Of a stretch of DNA of 64,000 nt, positions 9,263 through 16,386 are shown in pieces (within the stretch, counting starts at the first letter, position 1; each line of letters begins with the position of its first letter). Origin of the DNA: Pseudarthrobacter enclensis (GTDB lineage Bacteria; Actinomycetota; Actinomycetes; Actinomycetales; Micrococcaceae). A program made the position numbers and the translations under genes. The notes below the pieces were generated by a model, which was not told the origin of the DNA, did no database searches, and saw nothing but the letters and a program-made list of their open reading frames with translations. The stretch covers positions 62,001-126,000 of the forward strand of contig NZ_KQ758601.1 in the NCBI RefSeq assembly GCF_001457025.1, given 5' to 3'.

Positions 9263-9284
9263 CGTGGCACACCGGTGCGCCACG
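9263..9284 (+). ncRNA. Candidate ANTAR-target hairpin in leader of small gene 1
   Basis: CGTGGCAC and GCGCCACG form a stem (one A-C mismatch) around the hexaloop ACCGGT. ANTAR substrates are hairpins with six-base loops carrying A at position 1 and G at position 4, which this loop satisfies. The required second hairpin was not convincingly found. Confidence 0.25.
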
Positions 9285-9359
9285 CGCCGCCGACGCCACA
9301 GAGCTCGAGCAGGCCGCTTTCCCGGCTACGGGCCGGGCCTACACAGGAAGTACTGAACA

Positions 9360-9548
9360 ATGACGTTTGAAACTGCCGAATCCGTAACCCTGAAAATCTG
9401 GGACCGCGCCTCCACGCACCACACGCTGGACGCCATGATCGACGAACTGTCCAGCCGCCACAATGCCGCCAGGAGCAGCATCTCGGTGACCTGCAGCGGC
9501 CCCAACACCTTCACCCTCAGCCTGAACGGCTCCGCACCCGCCCTCTGA
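9360..9548 (+). CDS. Small conserved hypothetical protein, tandem copy 1
   Basis: 62 aa, family not recognised. It is about 60 per cent identical to the next gene, sharing SVTLKIWDRA, HHTLDA, RHN and VTCSGPNTFTLS. Three predicted beta-strands around one helix, soluble, with a single Cys. AGGAAG lies upstream of the ATG. A 241-nt untranslated region separates it from the GAF-ANTAR gene upstream, as if it had its own regulated leader. Confidence 0.75.
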   Translation: MTFETAESVTLKIWDRASTHHTLDAMIDELSSRHNAARSSISVTCSGPNTFTLSLNGSAPAL

Positions 9549-9726
9549 CGCGGAGCCCGCACACTTGCCGCGGCGCCGGTGTGCTTGCTCACATCGGGGC
9601 CCAAACTGTTGCCAAGGTGCTCCAGTGCCGTGCACCATGGATTGTGGGAACGCGCTTTCCCGATGCTTGACCTCACCGATGAGGCCCGGCCGCACGCGGC
9701 CGCTGACACGAGATGGAAGTTGAATA

Positions 9727-9918
9727 ATGACGTTCGATGCCACCAGTTCCGTAACCCTGAAGATCTGGGACAGGGCCACCCTGCACCACACGCTTGACGC
9801 CGCCGTCAGCGATCTCTCGGCACGGCACAACACCACCACCTGCCAGATCGCCGTGACCTGCAGCGGCCCCAACACCTTCACGCTGAGCGTGCGCGACCGC
9901 GCCCTGGCCAACGCTTAA
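9727..9918 (+). CDS. Small conserved hypothetical protein, tandem copy 2
   Basis: 63 aa paralogue of the preceding gene, with the invariant stretches SVTLKIWDRA and VTCSGPNTFTLS. It has its own leader of about 178 nt and the purine-rich GATGGAAG before the ATG. Two tandem, separately spaced copies next to two ANTAR regulators suggest a small effector family under antiterminator control; this is inference. A strong hairpin follows at 9935. Confidence 0.75.
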   Translation: MTFDATSSVTLKIWDRATLHHTLDAAVSDLSARHNTTTCQIAVTCSGPNTFTLSVRDRALANA

Positions 9919-9934
9919 GGGCCGGCAGACGCGA

Positions 9935-9982
9935 AAGGAAAGCGGGCGACGGCGGGACCTCCCGCCGTCGCCCGCTTTCCTT
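9935..9982. terminator. Perfect 23-bp hairpin terminator (family copy 2)
   Basis: AAGGAAAGCGGGCGACGGCG and onward pairs perfectly over 23 bp around a 2-nt CC loop and ends in CTTTCCTTGTCT. It closes the small-protein unit. It differs from the family core only by GGGCGAC in place of GGACGAC, matched by a compensating change in the other arm. Confidence 0.8.
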
Positions 9983-10046
9983 GTCTCCGCCTTCCGCACT
10001 TCAACCAGTAGAGTCGAGGCAACGGCTCACGACGAAGGTTTGACTT

Positions 10047-10901
10047 ATGCAGCCAGGCGGACAATCCACACGAACATCCCCGTCGGGCCCAGGCGCCGGG
10101 GAGGTCCAGCCGGCCCGGGCACGTTTGGCCGCGCTGCCCGCAGCCCTGCTCTCAGCCTCGGGATTCGTGCTCTTTGCCCTCGAAAACAGGCCTGCCGGAT
10201 CTACCCTCCTGGCGGCCGCCCTGGTGGTCGCCGCCTTCCTCAGCCGCCGCCTCCTGATCGACCTGGCCCTGATAGCGGTGGGGCTGACGGCCATGAGCCT
10301 GGTTCCGATCACCACGGACATCAGCACCGGGCACATGGCCGTCATGGGTACGGCCATGGTCCTGGCGGTCGGCATCCCCTACACCGTGTCCCGCTTCATT
10401 ACCCGGGAGCACGCCATCCGCTTCCCCGTCAGGACGGGACAGCCCTGGACCCGCGCCGAAAAGTGGTACCTGCCGGCAGTGCTGGTGATCGGCTACGCCC
10501 TGATGCCGGTGTATATGATCCGCACCGGCGTTTACGCCAACTGGCCGGCGGTCAGCGACCCGGAAGGAATCTTCCGGCTCTTCCTCGGCACCAACGCACT
10601 GGGCATCTGGGACGAACTGTTCTTCATCTGCACCACCTTCACCCTGCTGCGCCGGCACCTTCCGGACTGGCAGGCGAACCTCCTCCAGGCCGTCCTGTTC
10701 ACCTCTTTCCTGTGGGAACTGGGCTTCCACGCCTGGGCGCCCTTCTTCATTTTCCCGTTCGCCCTGCTGCAGGCCCGCCTGTTCACCGTCACCAGGTCCC
10801 TCTCCTACATCGTCTGCGTGCACCTGCTCTTCGACTTCGTGCTGTTCCTGGTCCTCATCCATGCCCACAACCGGGACTGGATCAACATCTTCCTCTACTA
10901 G
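10047..10901 (+). CDS. Multi-pass membrane protein, CPBP intramembrane protease-like
   Basis: 284 aa with about eight membrane segments after a basic, Pro/Gly-rich N-terminus. The C-terminal half resembles the CPBP (Abi/Rce1) family: WDELFFI in place of the usual EExxxR, FLWELGFHAWAP containing the second conserved His, and CVHLLFDF as the HxxxD/N element. The first motif is weak, so activity may be lost or the protein may be a divergent member. A GAAGG site precedes the ATG at 10047. Assignment is tentative. Confidence 0.6.
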   Translation: MQPGGQSTRTSPSGPGAGEVQPARARLAALPAALLSASGFVLFALENRPAGSTLLAAALVVAAFLSRRLLIDLALIAVGLTAMSLVPITTDISTGHMAVMGTAMVLAVGIPYTVSRFITREHAIRFPVRTGQPWTRAEKWYLPAVLVIGYALMPVYMIRTGVYANWPAVSDPEGIFRLFLGTNALGIWDELFFICTTFTLLRRHLPDWQANLLQAVLFTSFLWELGFHAWAPFFIFPFALLQARLFTVTRSLSYIVCVHLLFDFVLFLVLIHAHNRDWINIFLY

Positions 10902-10907
10902 CACCAA

Positions 10908-10924
10908 GACGTGATGCACGTCAC
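10908..10924. promoter_or_regulatory. CRP/GlxR-like palindrome upstream of Asp23 locus
   Basis: GACGTGATGCACGTC is a perfect inverted repeat. It also contains GTGA-N6-TCAC (10911-10924), the core of CRP/GlxR-type sites. It lies about 100 nt before the first Asp23 gene. A second inverted repeat, CGTCAC and GTGACG, spans 10919-10942. Confidence 0.4.
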
Positions 10925-11026
10925 AGCAATTCGACCGTGACGAACCCGCTCCGGGCTGCGTCTTACCTGTAACGGCGCAGACCATGCGTTGGAAACAAGA
11001 CGCCAAGCAGTCAAGGAGTGACGGTT

Positions 11027-11521
11027 ATGACGACGGAAACCCAAACCCCCGCCAACAGCCAGGGCACGGCCACCGGGCAGAAGAAGCCGGCCGGACCGCA
11101 TACCCTGGCCCCCAACGACGGCAACGACGGCCGCGGCCGCACCACGGTGGCCGACGGCGTGGTGGCGAAGATCGCCGGCATCGCCATCCAGGAAATCGAC
11201 GGCGTGCACGCCCTGGGCGGCGGCGCTGCCCGGGCTATCGGCAACCTCCGCGAAAAGGTGGGCCAGAAGGACCTGACCCAGGGCGTCAGCGTCGAGGTGG
11301 GCCAGACCCAGGTGGCGGTGGACGTCACCCTGGTGGTCGAATACCCGCACCCGCTCCAGCAGGTGGCGGACAACGCCCGCGACGCCGTCTACTCGGCCGT
11401 GGAGGACCTGGTGGGCATGGAAGTCACCGAAGTCAACATCACCATCACCGACATCCACGTCCCGTCCGAGGACAATGACGGCGAGGCGGACGACGCCGGC
11501 CGCGAACCGAGGGTGGCATGA
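11027..11521 (+). CDS. Asp23/Gls24 family envelope stress response protein
   Basis: 164 aa. After a polar N-terminal tail comes the Asp23 domain: RTTVADGVVAKIAGIAIQEIDGVHAL, then GVSVEVGQTQVAVDVTLVVEYPHPLQQVADNARDAV and EVTEVNITITDIHV. Asp23 proteins sit under the membrane and are tied to cell-wall stress. AAGGAG at 11013-11018 favours the ATG at 11027 over the GTG at 11018, which overlaps it. First gene of a tightly packed operon whose downstream genes overlap by 4 nt. Confidence 0.92.
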   Translation: MTTETQTPANSQGTATGQKKPAGPHTLAPNDGNDGRGRTTVADGVVAKIAGIAIQEIDGVHALGGGAARAIGNLREKVGQKDLTQGVSVEVGQTQVAVDVTLVVEYPHPLQQVADNARDAVYSAVEDLVGMEVTEVNITITDIHVPSEDNDGEADDAGREPRVA

Positions 11522-11721
11522 CCTCCACCGTTACCGGGACCGCCGCCGGGGCGGCTGCAGGGGCGGTCCTCGCAGTCGTGGCGCTGGCCTTCGGATTCTG
11601 GGGCTTCATCCTCACCCTGCTCTTCATGGGCGCCGGCGCGGTCCTGGGCCGGGCAGCCGAGGGCAGGCTGGACCTGGCGGCGGTGTTTGACGCCCTGCGC
11701 GGCCGCCGCACCTCCCCATGA
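11518..11721 (+). CDS. Small membrane protein, DUF2273-like
   Basis: 67 aa with two hydrophobic segments (AGAVLAVVALAFGFWGFILTLLF and the following glycine-rich helix) and a basic tail. DUF2273 proteins regularly accompany Asp23 and AmaP genes, so it is probably part of the membrane anchor of Asp23. It overlaps the previous stop (ATGA). Confidence 0.75.
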   Translation: MTSTVTGTAAGAAAGAVLAVVALAFGFWGFILTLLFMGAGAVLGRAAEGRLDLAAVFDALRGRRTSP

Positions 11722-12026
11722 ACCGCCCGGGCCATACCCGGATCACCCCCACCGCGCTGCGCAAAACCGTGGAAACGGTGGCGTGCCAGGCGTTCGGCAT
11801 CCCGCCGGGCGACGCGTCGGCCTCGCTGCACGACGATGCGGGGAAGCTGGGAGTGGACCTGCTGGTCCGCCTCCCGGCACCCCCGCTCCTGGCACTGGAC
11901 CCGGGCGGCCGGGACCGGCCGCTGTTCGAGCGGGCAGACATTGCACGGCTCAAGATCTCGTTCATGGGACGGGAAGTCACCGGCATGGAACTCGGCCGGA
12001 TCAACATCAGGCTCGGGGCAGCGTAG
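11718..12026 (+). CDS. Hypothetical protein of Asp23 locus
   Basis: 102 aa, family not recognised. Soluble, with an N-terminal helix (TALRKTVETVACQAFGI) and a C-terminal strand-rich part (GREVTGMELGRINIRLG) that resembles Asp23-like edges. It overlaps the previous gene by 4 nt (ATGA), so co-translation is likely. Actinobacterial Asp23 operons often carry such short accessory proteins; its role is unknown. Confidence 0.7.
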   Translation: MNRPGHTRITPTALRKTVETVACQAFGIPPGDASASLHDDAGKLGVDLLVRLPAPPLLALDPGGRDRPLFERADIARLKISFMGREVTGMELGRINIRLGAA

Positions 12027-12077
12027 AACCCCTCCGGGAGGAGGCGGCGGTGCCCCGCACAACAGCAGGAGGTCACC

Positions 12078-12659
12078 GTGGGCGAGGCCCGAACCCGGAA
12101 AAAGCTGATACGGCGCGAAACCCATTCATCACGCGCAGGGCTGTCCATCGCCGTCGCGCTGGTCCTGCTGGCCGTGTTCCTGTGGCTGGGGACCGAAAGC
12201 GTCCTCGCACTGCTGGGCCTGGCCCCGCTGCTGGCCAGCCCCTGGCAGCTGGCATCGGCCACAGTAACGGCCTCCGGGGCAGTTGACCGCGGGGAGCTCA
12301 CAGCGGCCGGCACCGCTGCCGCGGTACTGGGGCTGACCCTGCTGGTGGCGGCGCTCAAGGGCGGCCGCAAGGGGCGCCGTGGAATCGCGGCAGACCGCGC
12401 CGCCGTCGTGGTGGACGACCAGGTGATCGCCGCGGCAGTCTCCCGGCAGGTCCAGCGGGCCGCGAAGCTCGCCCCGGAGCAGGTGTCCACCACCGTCAGC
12501 CGCTCGCGCGTGCAGGTGATGGTCACGCCCACGTCCGGCGCGCCGCTGGACCGGGACACCGTGGCCACCGCCGCGGCGACCGAAATCGATGCCTGCCGCC
12601 CGGTCCGAAAAGTCACCACCGATGTCCGGATAGCCGCTGAAGGAGCCTTGGGACGATGA
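12078..12659 (+). CDS. DUF6286-like membrane protein of Asp23 locus
   Basis: 193 aa from a GTG preceded by AGGAGGTCACC. Two membrane segments near residues 20-45 and 75-92 are followed by a soluble alpha/beta domain (VVDDQVIAAAVSRQVQRAAKLAPEQVSTTVSRSRVQVMV) that resembles an Asp23-type fold. DUF6286 proteins occur in actinobacterial Asp23 operons. Probably a membrane-tethered partner of Asp23. Confidence 0.75.
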   Translation: MGEARTRKKLIRRETHSSRAGLSIAVALVLLAVFLWLGTESVLALLGLAPLLASPWQLASATVTASGAVDRGELTAAGTAAAVLGLTLLVAALKGGRKGRRGIAADRAAVVVDDQVIAAAVSRQVQRAAKLAPEQVSTTVSRSRVQVMVTPTSGAPLDRDTVATAAATEIDACRPVRKVTTDVRIAAEGALGR

Positions 12660-13267
12660 ACCACACCAACCGCGCGTTGAACCGCTTCCTCCTCGCCGCA
12701 ACCGGACTGGTCCTGCTGGCCGCCGGCGCCCTGATTGCGGGCGCCGGACTGGACGCCGGCATCAGGGGCCGCTGGAGTTCCGCCGGCACCAGCCTATTGG
12801 GGGGCTGGCGGAACCTCGCGGGCACCGCACCGCTCCAGGAACCAGCCGGCAGCTGGTGGGCCGTGGCGGTGCCCGCAATCCTCCTGGCCGGGGCCGCCGC
12901 CTGCGTCCTGTGGCTGGGCAGGCAAGGCGGCGGCCGGACCAGCGAGGCAGCCCGGCACCGCGACGCCGAACTCGGGGACACCGCCGTCGACATCTCCTTC
13001 CTGGAATCCGCCGTTGACGCCGCCCTGGCAGGCAACCGGGCCGTCGTCGGAAGTTCTGTCACGGCGTGGCGCGGGCGCCGCGGCACACCCGGCGGGCTGC
13101 GGCTGACGCTGCACGCACGCCGCGGGGCGTCACCACGGGAGGTGGCGGACCTCGCCGATGAGCTCATCGCAGCGATAGAGGCGCTGCTGGGCCATCACAC
13201 CACCGTCCTGGTCCGAATAGCAGGTGATACCAGGACCCGGCTGGCCGGTGCACACCGCACCAGCTAG
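12656..13267 (+). CDS. AmaP-like Asp23 membrane anchor protein
   Basis: 203 aa. Hydrophobic segments at about 10-30 and 65-82 form a hairpin with an intervening outer loop. The cytoplasmic C-terminal domain (VDISFLESAVDAALAGNRAVVGSSV, then LRLTLHARRGASPREVADLADELIAAIEALL) fits AmaP, which tethers Asp23 to the membrane. ATGA overlap with the previous gene. The AmaP call rests on topology and context. Confidence 0.7.
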   Translation: MNHTNRALNRFLLAATGLVLLAAGALIAGAGLDAGIRGRWSSAGTSLLGGWRNLAGTAPLQEPAGSWWAVAVPAILLAGAAACVLWLGRQGGGRTSEAARHRDAELGDTAVDISFLESAVDAALAGNRAVVGSSVTAWRGRRGTPGGLRLTLHARRGASPREVADLADELIAAIEALLGHHTTVLVRIAGDTRTRLAGAHRTS

Positions 13268-13328
13268 CACCGCTGGTTGGAATATCCGCTCCACAGCGGC
13301 AAGGCACACCAAGAGAAAGGCACCAATC

Positions 13329-13559
13329 GTGGGACTCGACGACAAGCTCAACAACGCAGCAACCCGTCACATGGGCGCAGCCAAGGAAGGCGCCGGCAAA
13401 CTGACCGGCGACGAGCGGCTGGAACGTGAGGGCCAGCAGGACCAGGCCCAGGCAAAGGTCCAGGAAGCCGGTGAACGGGTCAAGGATGCCGCCAAGGACA
13501 TTGGCAGCAACCTCAAGGACGCCGCGGCCAAGGTCAAGGAAAGCTTCAGCAAGGACTAA
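13329..13559 (+). CDS. CsbD-family stress protein
   Basis: 76 aa from a GTG (GLDDKLNNAATRHMGAAKEGAGKLTGDERLE). The KLTGDERLEREGQQDQAQAK core is the CsbD motif; the tail is a Lys/Ala-rich amphipathic helix. CsbD proteins are sigma-B-type general stress proteins of unknown biochemistry. GAAAGG lies upstream. Its place inside the Asp23 locus fits an envelope-stress regulon. Confidence 0.85.
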   Translation: MGLDDKLNNAATRHMGAAKEGAGKLTGDERLEREGQQDQAQAKVQEAGERVKDAAKDIGSNLKDAAAKVKESFSKD

Positions 13560-13566
13560 CCCGGCC

Positions 13567-13618
13567 GGACGGCAGGCGCGGCGCAGAGCCGAACGGCGCG
13601 ACGCACCTGCCGTCCTTC
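13567..13618 (+). terminator. Hairpin after csbD-like gene
   Basis: GGACGGCAGG (13567-13576) pairs with CCTGCCGTCC (13606-13615), followed by TTCCCC. It may partly end transcription between the Asp23/CsbD genes and the sigma factor. Not part of the GCGGACGACGG family. Confidence 0.5.
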
Positions 13619-13669
13619 CCCTGGCTCCTGCACGGACCGTGCAGGCGCCCAGAGTGAAAGCAGAGTCAG

Positions 13670-14257
13670 GTGACAGGATCACCCTTGGTGCGGGACCAGC
13701 TGGACCTGGTCCCCGACGCCATCCTGGCAGGCAGGGCCGCCGACGGCGATACCGCGGCGTTCGAGGCCCTCGCCCGCCGCTACGGCCCGCACATGCGGGC
13801 CTGTGCAAGGCGGCTGACAGGATCGCACGCCGACGCCGACGACGTGGTGCAGGAGGCACTGGTGCAGGCCTGGAAGCAGCTCGATTCGCTGCGCGAGCCG
13901 GCAGCCGTCAAGGGCTGGCTGCTGCGCCTCACCGGCAGCCGGAGCATCGACTGCCTTCGCCGCCGCAGGAACCACGCCACCCTGTCCGCGGACGACGACG
14001 GCGGACAGGCCGTGGAGCCACCCGCAGGGGAACCAGGCCCGGAGTCCTCTGCCATGGCAACCTCGGGCACCGAAGCACTCAAGCTCGCACTGGCCAGGCT
14101 GCCCGAGGAACAGCGCCGGTGCTGGGTACTTAAGGAGTTCAACGGGCAAACCTATGAGCAGATCGCGCAGACCCTGAACATCAGCCCTGCCAGCGTCCGG
14201 GGCCGGCTGGCCCGTGCCCGGGTTGCGCTGGTCCGCGACATGGAAGGATGGCGATGA
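13670..14257 (+). CDS. ECF-type RNA polymerase sigma factor
   Basis: 195 aa from a GTG. Region 2: AFEALARRYGPHMRACARRLTGSHADADDVVQEALVQAWKQLD, then VKGWLLRLTGSRSIDCLRRRR. Region 4: LPEEQRRCWVLKEFNGQTYEQIAQTLNISPASVRGRLARARVALVRDM. The two are joined by an acidic linker; there is no region 3. The next gene encodes a protein with an anti-sigma zinc motif, so this is a sigma/anti-sigma pair inside the Asp23 locus. Confidence 0.92.
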   Translation: MTGSPLVRDQLDLVPDAILAGRAADGDTAAFEALARRYGPHMRACARRLTGSHADADDVVQEALVQAWKQLDSLREPAAVKGWLLRLTGSRSIDCLRRRRNHATLSADDDGGQAVEPPAGEPGPESSAMATSGTEALKLALARLPEEQRRCWVLKEFNGQTYEQIAQTLNISPASVRGRLARARVALVRDMEGWR

Positions 14258-14835
14258 GCACTTCCCACGACACCCTGGGGTGCGGACACACGCTGGAGGA
14301 GTTGAGCCTGTACCTGGATACCGGCGACTTCCCGGACCCCGGCCACCTCGATTCCTGCCCCGAGTGCCGCAACGGCCTCGACTCGCTGCGGCGCCTGTCC
14401 ACGGCAGGCAGTGAGCTTTTCAGCAGTGACCTCGCCGACGCCGGCAGCGGCAGCGACGACTGGATGAAGAACATCCTGGCCAACCTGAAACTGGAACTGC
14501 GGCCCGGCCGCACCATTCCCCTGCGGTCCGAGGACCCGCTGGACCGGCTGACCGAAACAGAAGGTTCCGTGCTGGCGCTGGTCCGATCCGTGACCGACAG
14601 TACGCCCGGCGCCGTGGCGGGCAAGGTCCGGCTTGAGGGTGATGTCACCGTTCCGGGTGAAGCCATCACCGTCAATCTGGACCTTGCCGTGGTGTTCGGG
14701 CATCCGCTCCTGGGCAGTGCCACCGCGTTGCGCCGGGACCTCGGGGAAGCCCTGGCCCGGCACACGGAACTCAACATCGCAGCCATAGACATCACCATCA
14801 CGGACGTGATCGATGCCCCGCGGGAGGAATCATGA
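14254..14835 (+). CDS. Zinc-finger anti-sigma-like protein fused to an Asp23-like domain
   Basis: 193 aa. The N-terminus (about 5-50) has CGHTLEELSLYLDTGDFPDPGHLDSCPEC, containing the HxxxCxxC of zinc-binding anti-sigma (ZAS/zf-HC2) domains. The C-terminal half (about 100-188: GSVLALVRSVTDSTPGAVAG, EAITVNLDLAVVFGHPLL, LNIAAIDITITDVIDA) matches the Asp23/Gls24 strand-helix pattern, notably ITITDV. No membrane segment is seen. The ATG at 14254 overlaps the sigma stop (ATGA) and has GGAAGG 6 nt upstream; ATG 14248 is the alternative. Inferred to hold the sigma factor inactive and release it by an Asp23-related signal. Confidence 0.75.
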   Translation: MSTSHDTLGCGHTLEELSLYLDTGDFPDPGHLDSCPECRNGLDSLRRLSTAGSELFSSDLADAGSGSDDWMKNILANLKLELRPGRTIPLRSEDPLDRLTETEGSVLALVRSVTDSTPGAVAGKVRLEGDVTVPGEAITVNLDLAVVFGHPLLGSATALRRDLGEALARHTELNIAAIDITITDVIDAPREES

Positions 14836-15197
14836 CAGTGCCGGCGCAACCTGCCCACGGCAGGGAGGACACAACGGACAGCACGGCTGCCGACGCCCTG
14901 CGGGCCGTAGTCCTGGGCGTCGACGGCGTCACCGCCGTCTTCCCGTCCCGCCCCCTGTGGCAGCGGCTCCCGGCAGGCGCGTTGTCGCTGCTCCAGGGCG
15001 GGGCGGCGGACGCCGAGGACGGGCCGTTGGTGGAAGGCGGCGGTACCGGCCCCCTGCAGGTGACGGTACGGCTTGGCGTCAGCGATTCTGCCCGGACCCC
15101 GGACGTGGTGCGGGCCGTGGCGTCGGCGGTCCGGGGCCACCTGGCCCCGGCCGAGGTGTCCGTCTCCGTCACGGTGGCGCGCATCTCCGCCAAGTGA
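14832..15197 (+). CDS. Asp23-like hypothetical protein closing the stress operon
   Basis: 121 aa, overlapping the previous stop by ATGA. LRAVVLGVDGVTAVFPSRPLWQRL, then PLQVTVRLGVSDSARTPDVVRAVASAVRGHL and EVSVSVTVARIS, has the alternating strand/helix pattern of Asp23 domains but is degenerate. Probably another Asp23-type partner; the exact role is unknown. Confidence 0.7.
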   Translation: MTVPAQPAHGREDTTDSTAADALRAVVLGVDGVTAVFPSRPLWQRLPAGALSLLQGGAADAEDGPLVEGGGTGPLQVTVRLGVSDSARTPDVVRAVASAVRGHLAPAEVSVSVTVARISAK

Positions 15198-15210
15198 GGA
15201 TCCTGCGCGC

Positions 15211-15226
15211 CCTCACACGCGTTAGG
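15211..15226. promoter_or_regulatory. LacI autoregulatory operator
   Basis: CCTCACACGCGTTAGG matches the palindrome CCTAACACGTGTTAGG found before the ABC transporter operon, with two changes. It lies 42 nt before the LacI start, so autoregulation is likely. Confidence 0.65.
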
Positions 15227-15267
15227 TAAACTGCAGCAACACAGTAGTTTGCAGCAGAGGACGCAGC

Positions 15268-16362
15268 ATGAATCGCAAGGCCACCGCACTGGACGTTGCC
15301 AAGCTGGCGGGGGTGTCCCGCAGCGCGGTGTCCCTGGTGCTCAACGGCCGCGGCGACGGAAACGTGGCGCTGGAAAGCCAGCAGCGCATCCGGGAAGCCG
15401 CGGCGGCGCTGAACTACAGCCCCAACAAGATTGCGCTAAGCCTGCGGAACCGGCAGTCGCGGATCATCGGCATCGTCTCCGACCAGGTGGTCACCAGCCC
15501 CTTCGACGGCAACATCATTGCCGGGGCGGACGCCGTGGCCAGGGAGCACGGATTCGTCACCGTGGTGATGGATACCGAGCTGGACGGGTCCCGGGACGAG
15601 GGAGCGGTGGAGACCCTGCTGGACCGGCAGGTGGACGGGCTGATGTATGTGACGGTGGGCCTGCGCCCGCTGCACGTTCCGGCGAACATGGACCGGGTCC
15701 CGGCCATCCTGGCCAACTGCTTTGACGACCGCCCCGAAGCCGTGGTGCCGGCCGTCATTCCGGACGAGGTCCGGGGCGGCCGGGAGGCAGCCGAGCATGT
15801 CATGTCCCTGGGCCACCGGGATATCGCCTTCCTCGCCGGTGACTCCCTGACCCCTGCGGCGCCGCGGCGGATCGAGGGCTACCGCAGCGCCTTCCTCCAC
15901 GCCGGACTTCCGGTGAACGAGGCTCGGGTCCTGCAGGTGGGCTGGGACATCGACGCCGGGTTCCACGGAACCATGAAGCTCCTGGACGGCGTCGAGCCCG
16001 CCCGCAGGCCCACGGCCATCCTCTGCGCCAACGACCGCCTGGCCATCGGCGTGGTGCTGGCGTGCTACCGGCTGGGCCTGAGCGTCCCGCAGGACATATC
16101 CGTCATGGGCTACGACGATGAATTCCGCATTGCCAAAGCCATGGTGCCTGCCCTGAGCACCATGGCCTTGCCGCTGCGCGAAATGGGTGCCGCGGCCATG
16201 ACCTCGCTGCTGCGGGACGTGGACCGGCAGCAGGCGCCCGACGACGGCGGCACGGCAGCACCCGGCGGCAAGGAACCCCGCTCCGGCACCTCAGCCGAAA
16301 CCATGGTCCCCTGCCGCCTGGTGGTCCGGGATTCCACCGGGCAGGTGCCCGCGGGCCGCTGA
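15268..16362 (+). CDS. LacI-family repressor of fructoside uptake
   Basis: 364 aa. The N-terminal HTH is TALDVAKLAGVSRSAVSLVLNGRGDGNVALESQQRIREAAAALNYSPN, with the hinge helix at LNYSPNKIALSLRN. A periplasmic-binding-like sensor domain follows (IIGIVSDQVVTSPFDGNIIAGAD, GHRDIAFLAGD, PTAILCANDRLAIGV, DISVMGYDDEF). It is convergent with the GH32/ABC operon. Its inferred operators lie before itself and before the solute-binding protein gene, so it probably represses both until a fructo-oligosaccharide binds. The tail (aa 320-364) is Gly/Ala-rich. Confidence 0.92.
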   Translation: MNRKATALDVAKLAGVSRSAVSLVLNGRGDGNVALESQQRIREAAAALNYSPNKIALSLRNRQSRIIGIVSDQVVTSPFDGNIIAGADAVAREHGFVTVVMDTELDGSRDEGAVETLLDRQVDGLMYVTVGLRPLHVPANMDRVPAILANCFDDRPEAVVPAVIPDEVRGGREAAEHVMSLGHRDIAFLAGDSLTPAAPRRIEGYRSAFLHAGLPVNEARVLQVGWDIDAGFHGTMKLLDGVEPARRPTAILCANDRLAIGVVLACYRLGLSVPQDISVMGYDDEFRIAKAMVPALSTMALPLREMGAAAMTSLLRDVDRQQAPDDGGTAAPGGKEPRSGTSAETMVPCRLVVRDSTGQVPAGR

Positions 16363-16386
16363 ACCCGGCGAATCCGCAACCGCGCC

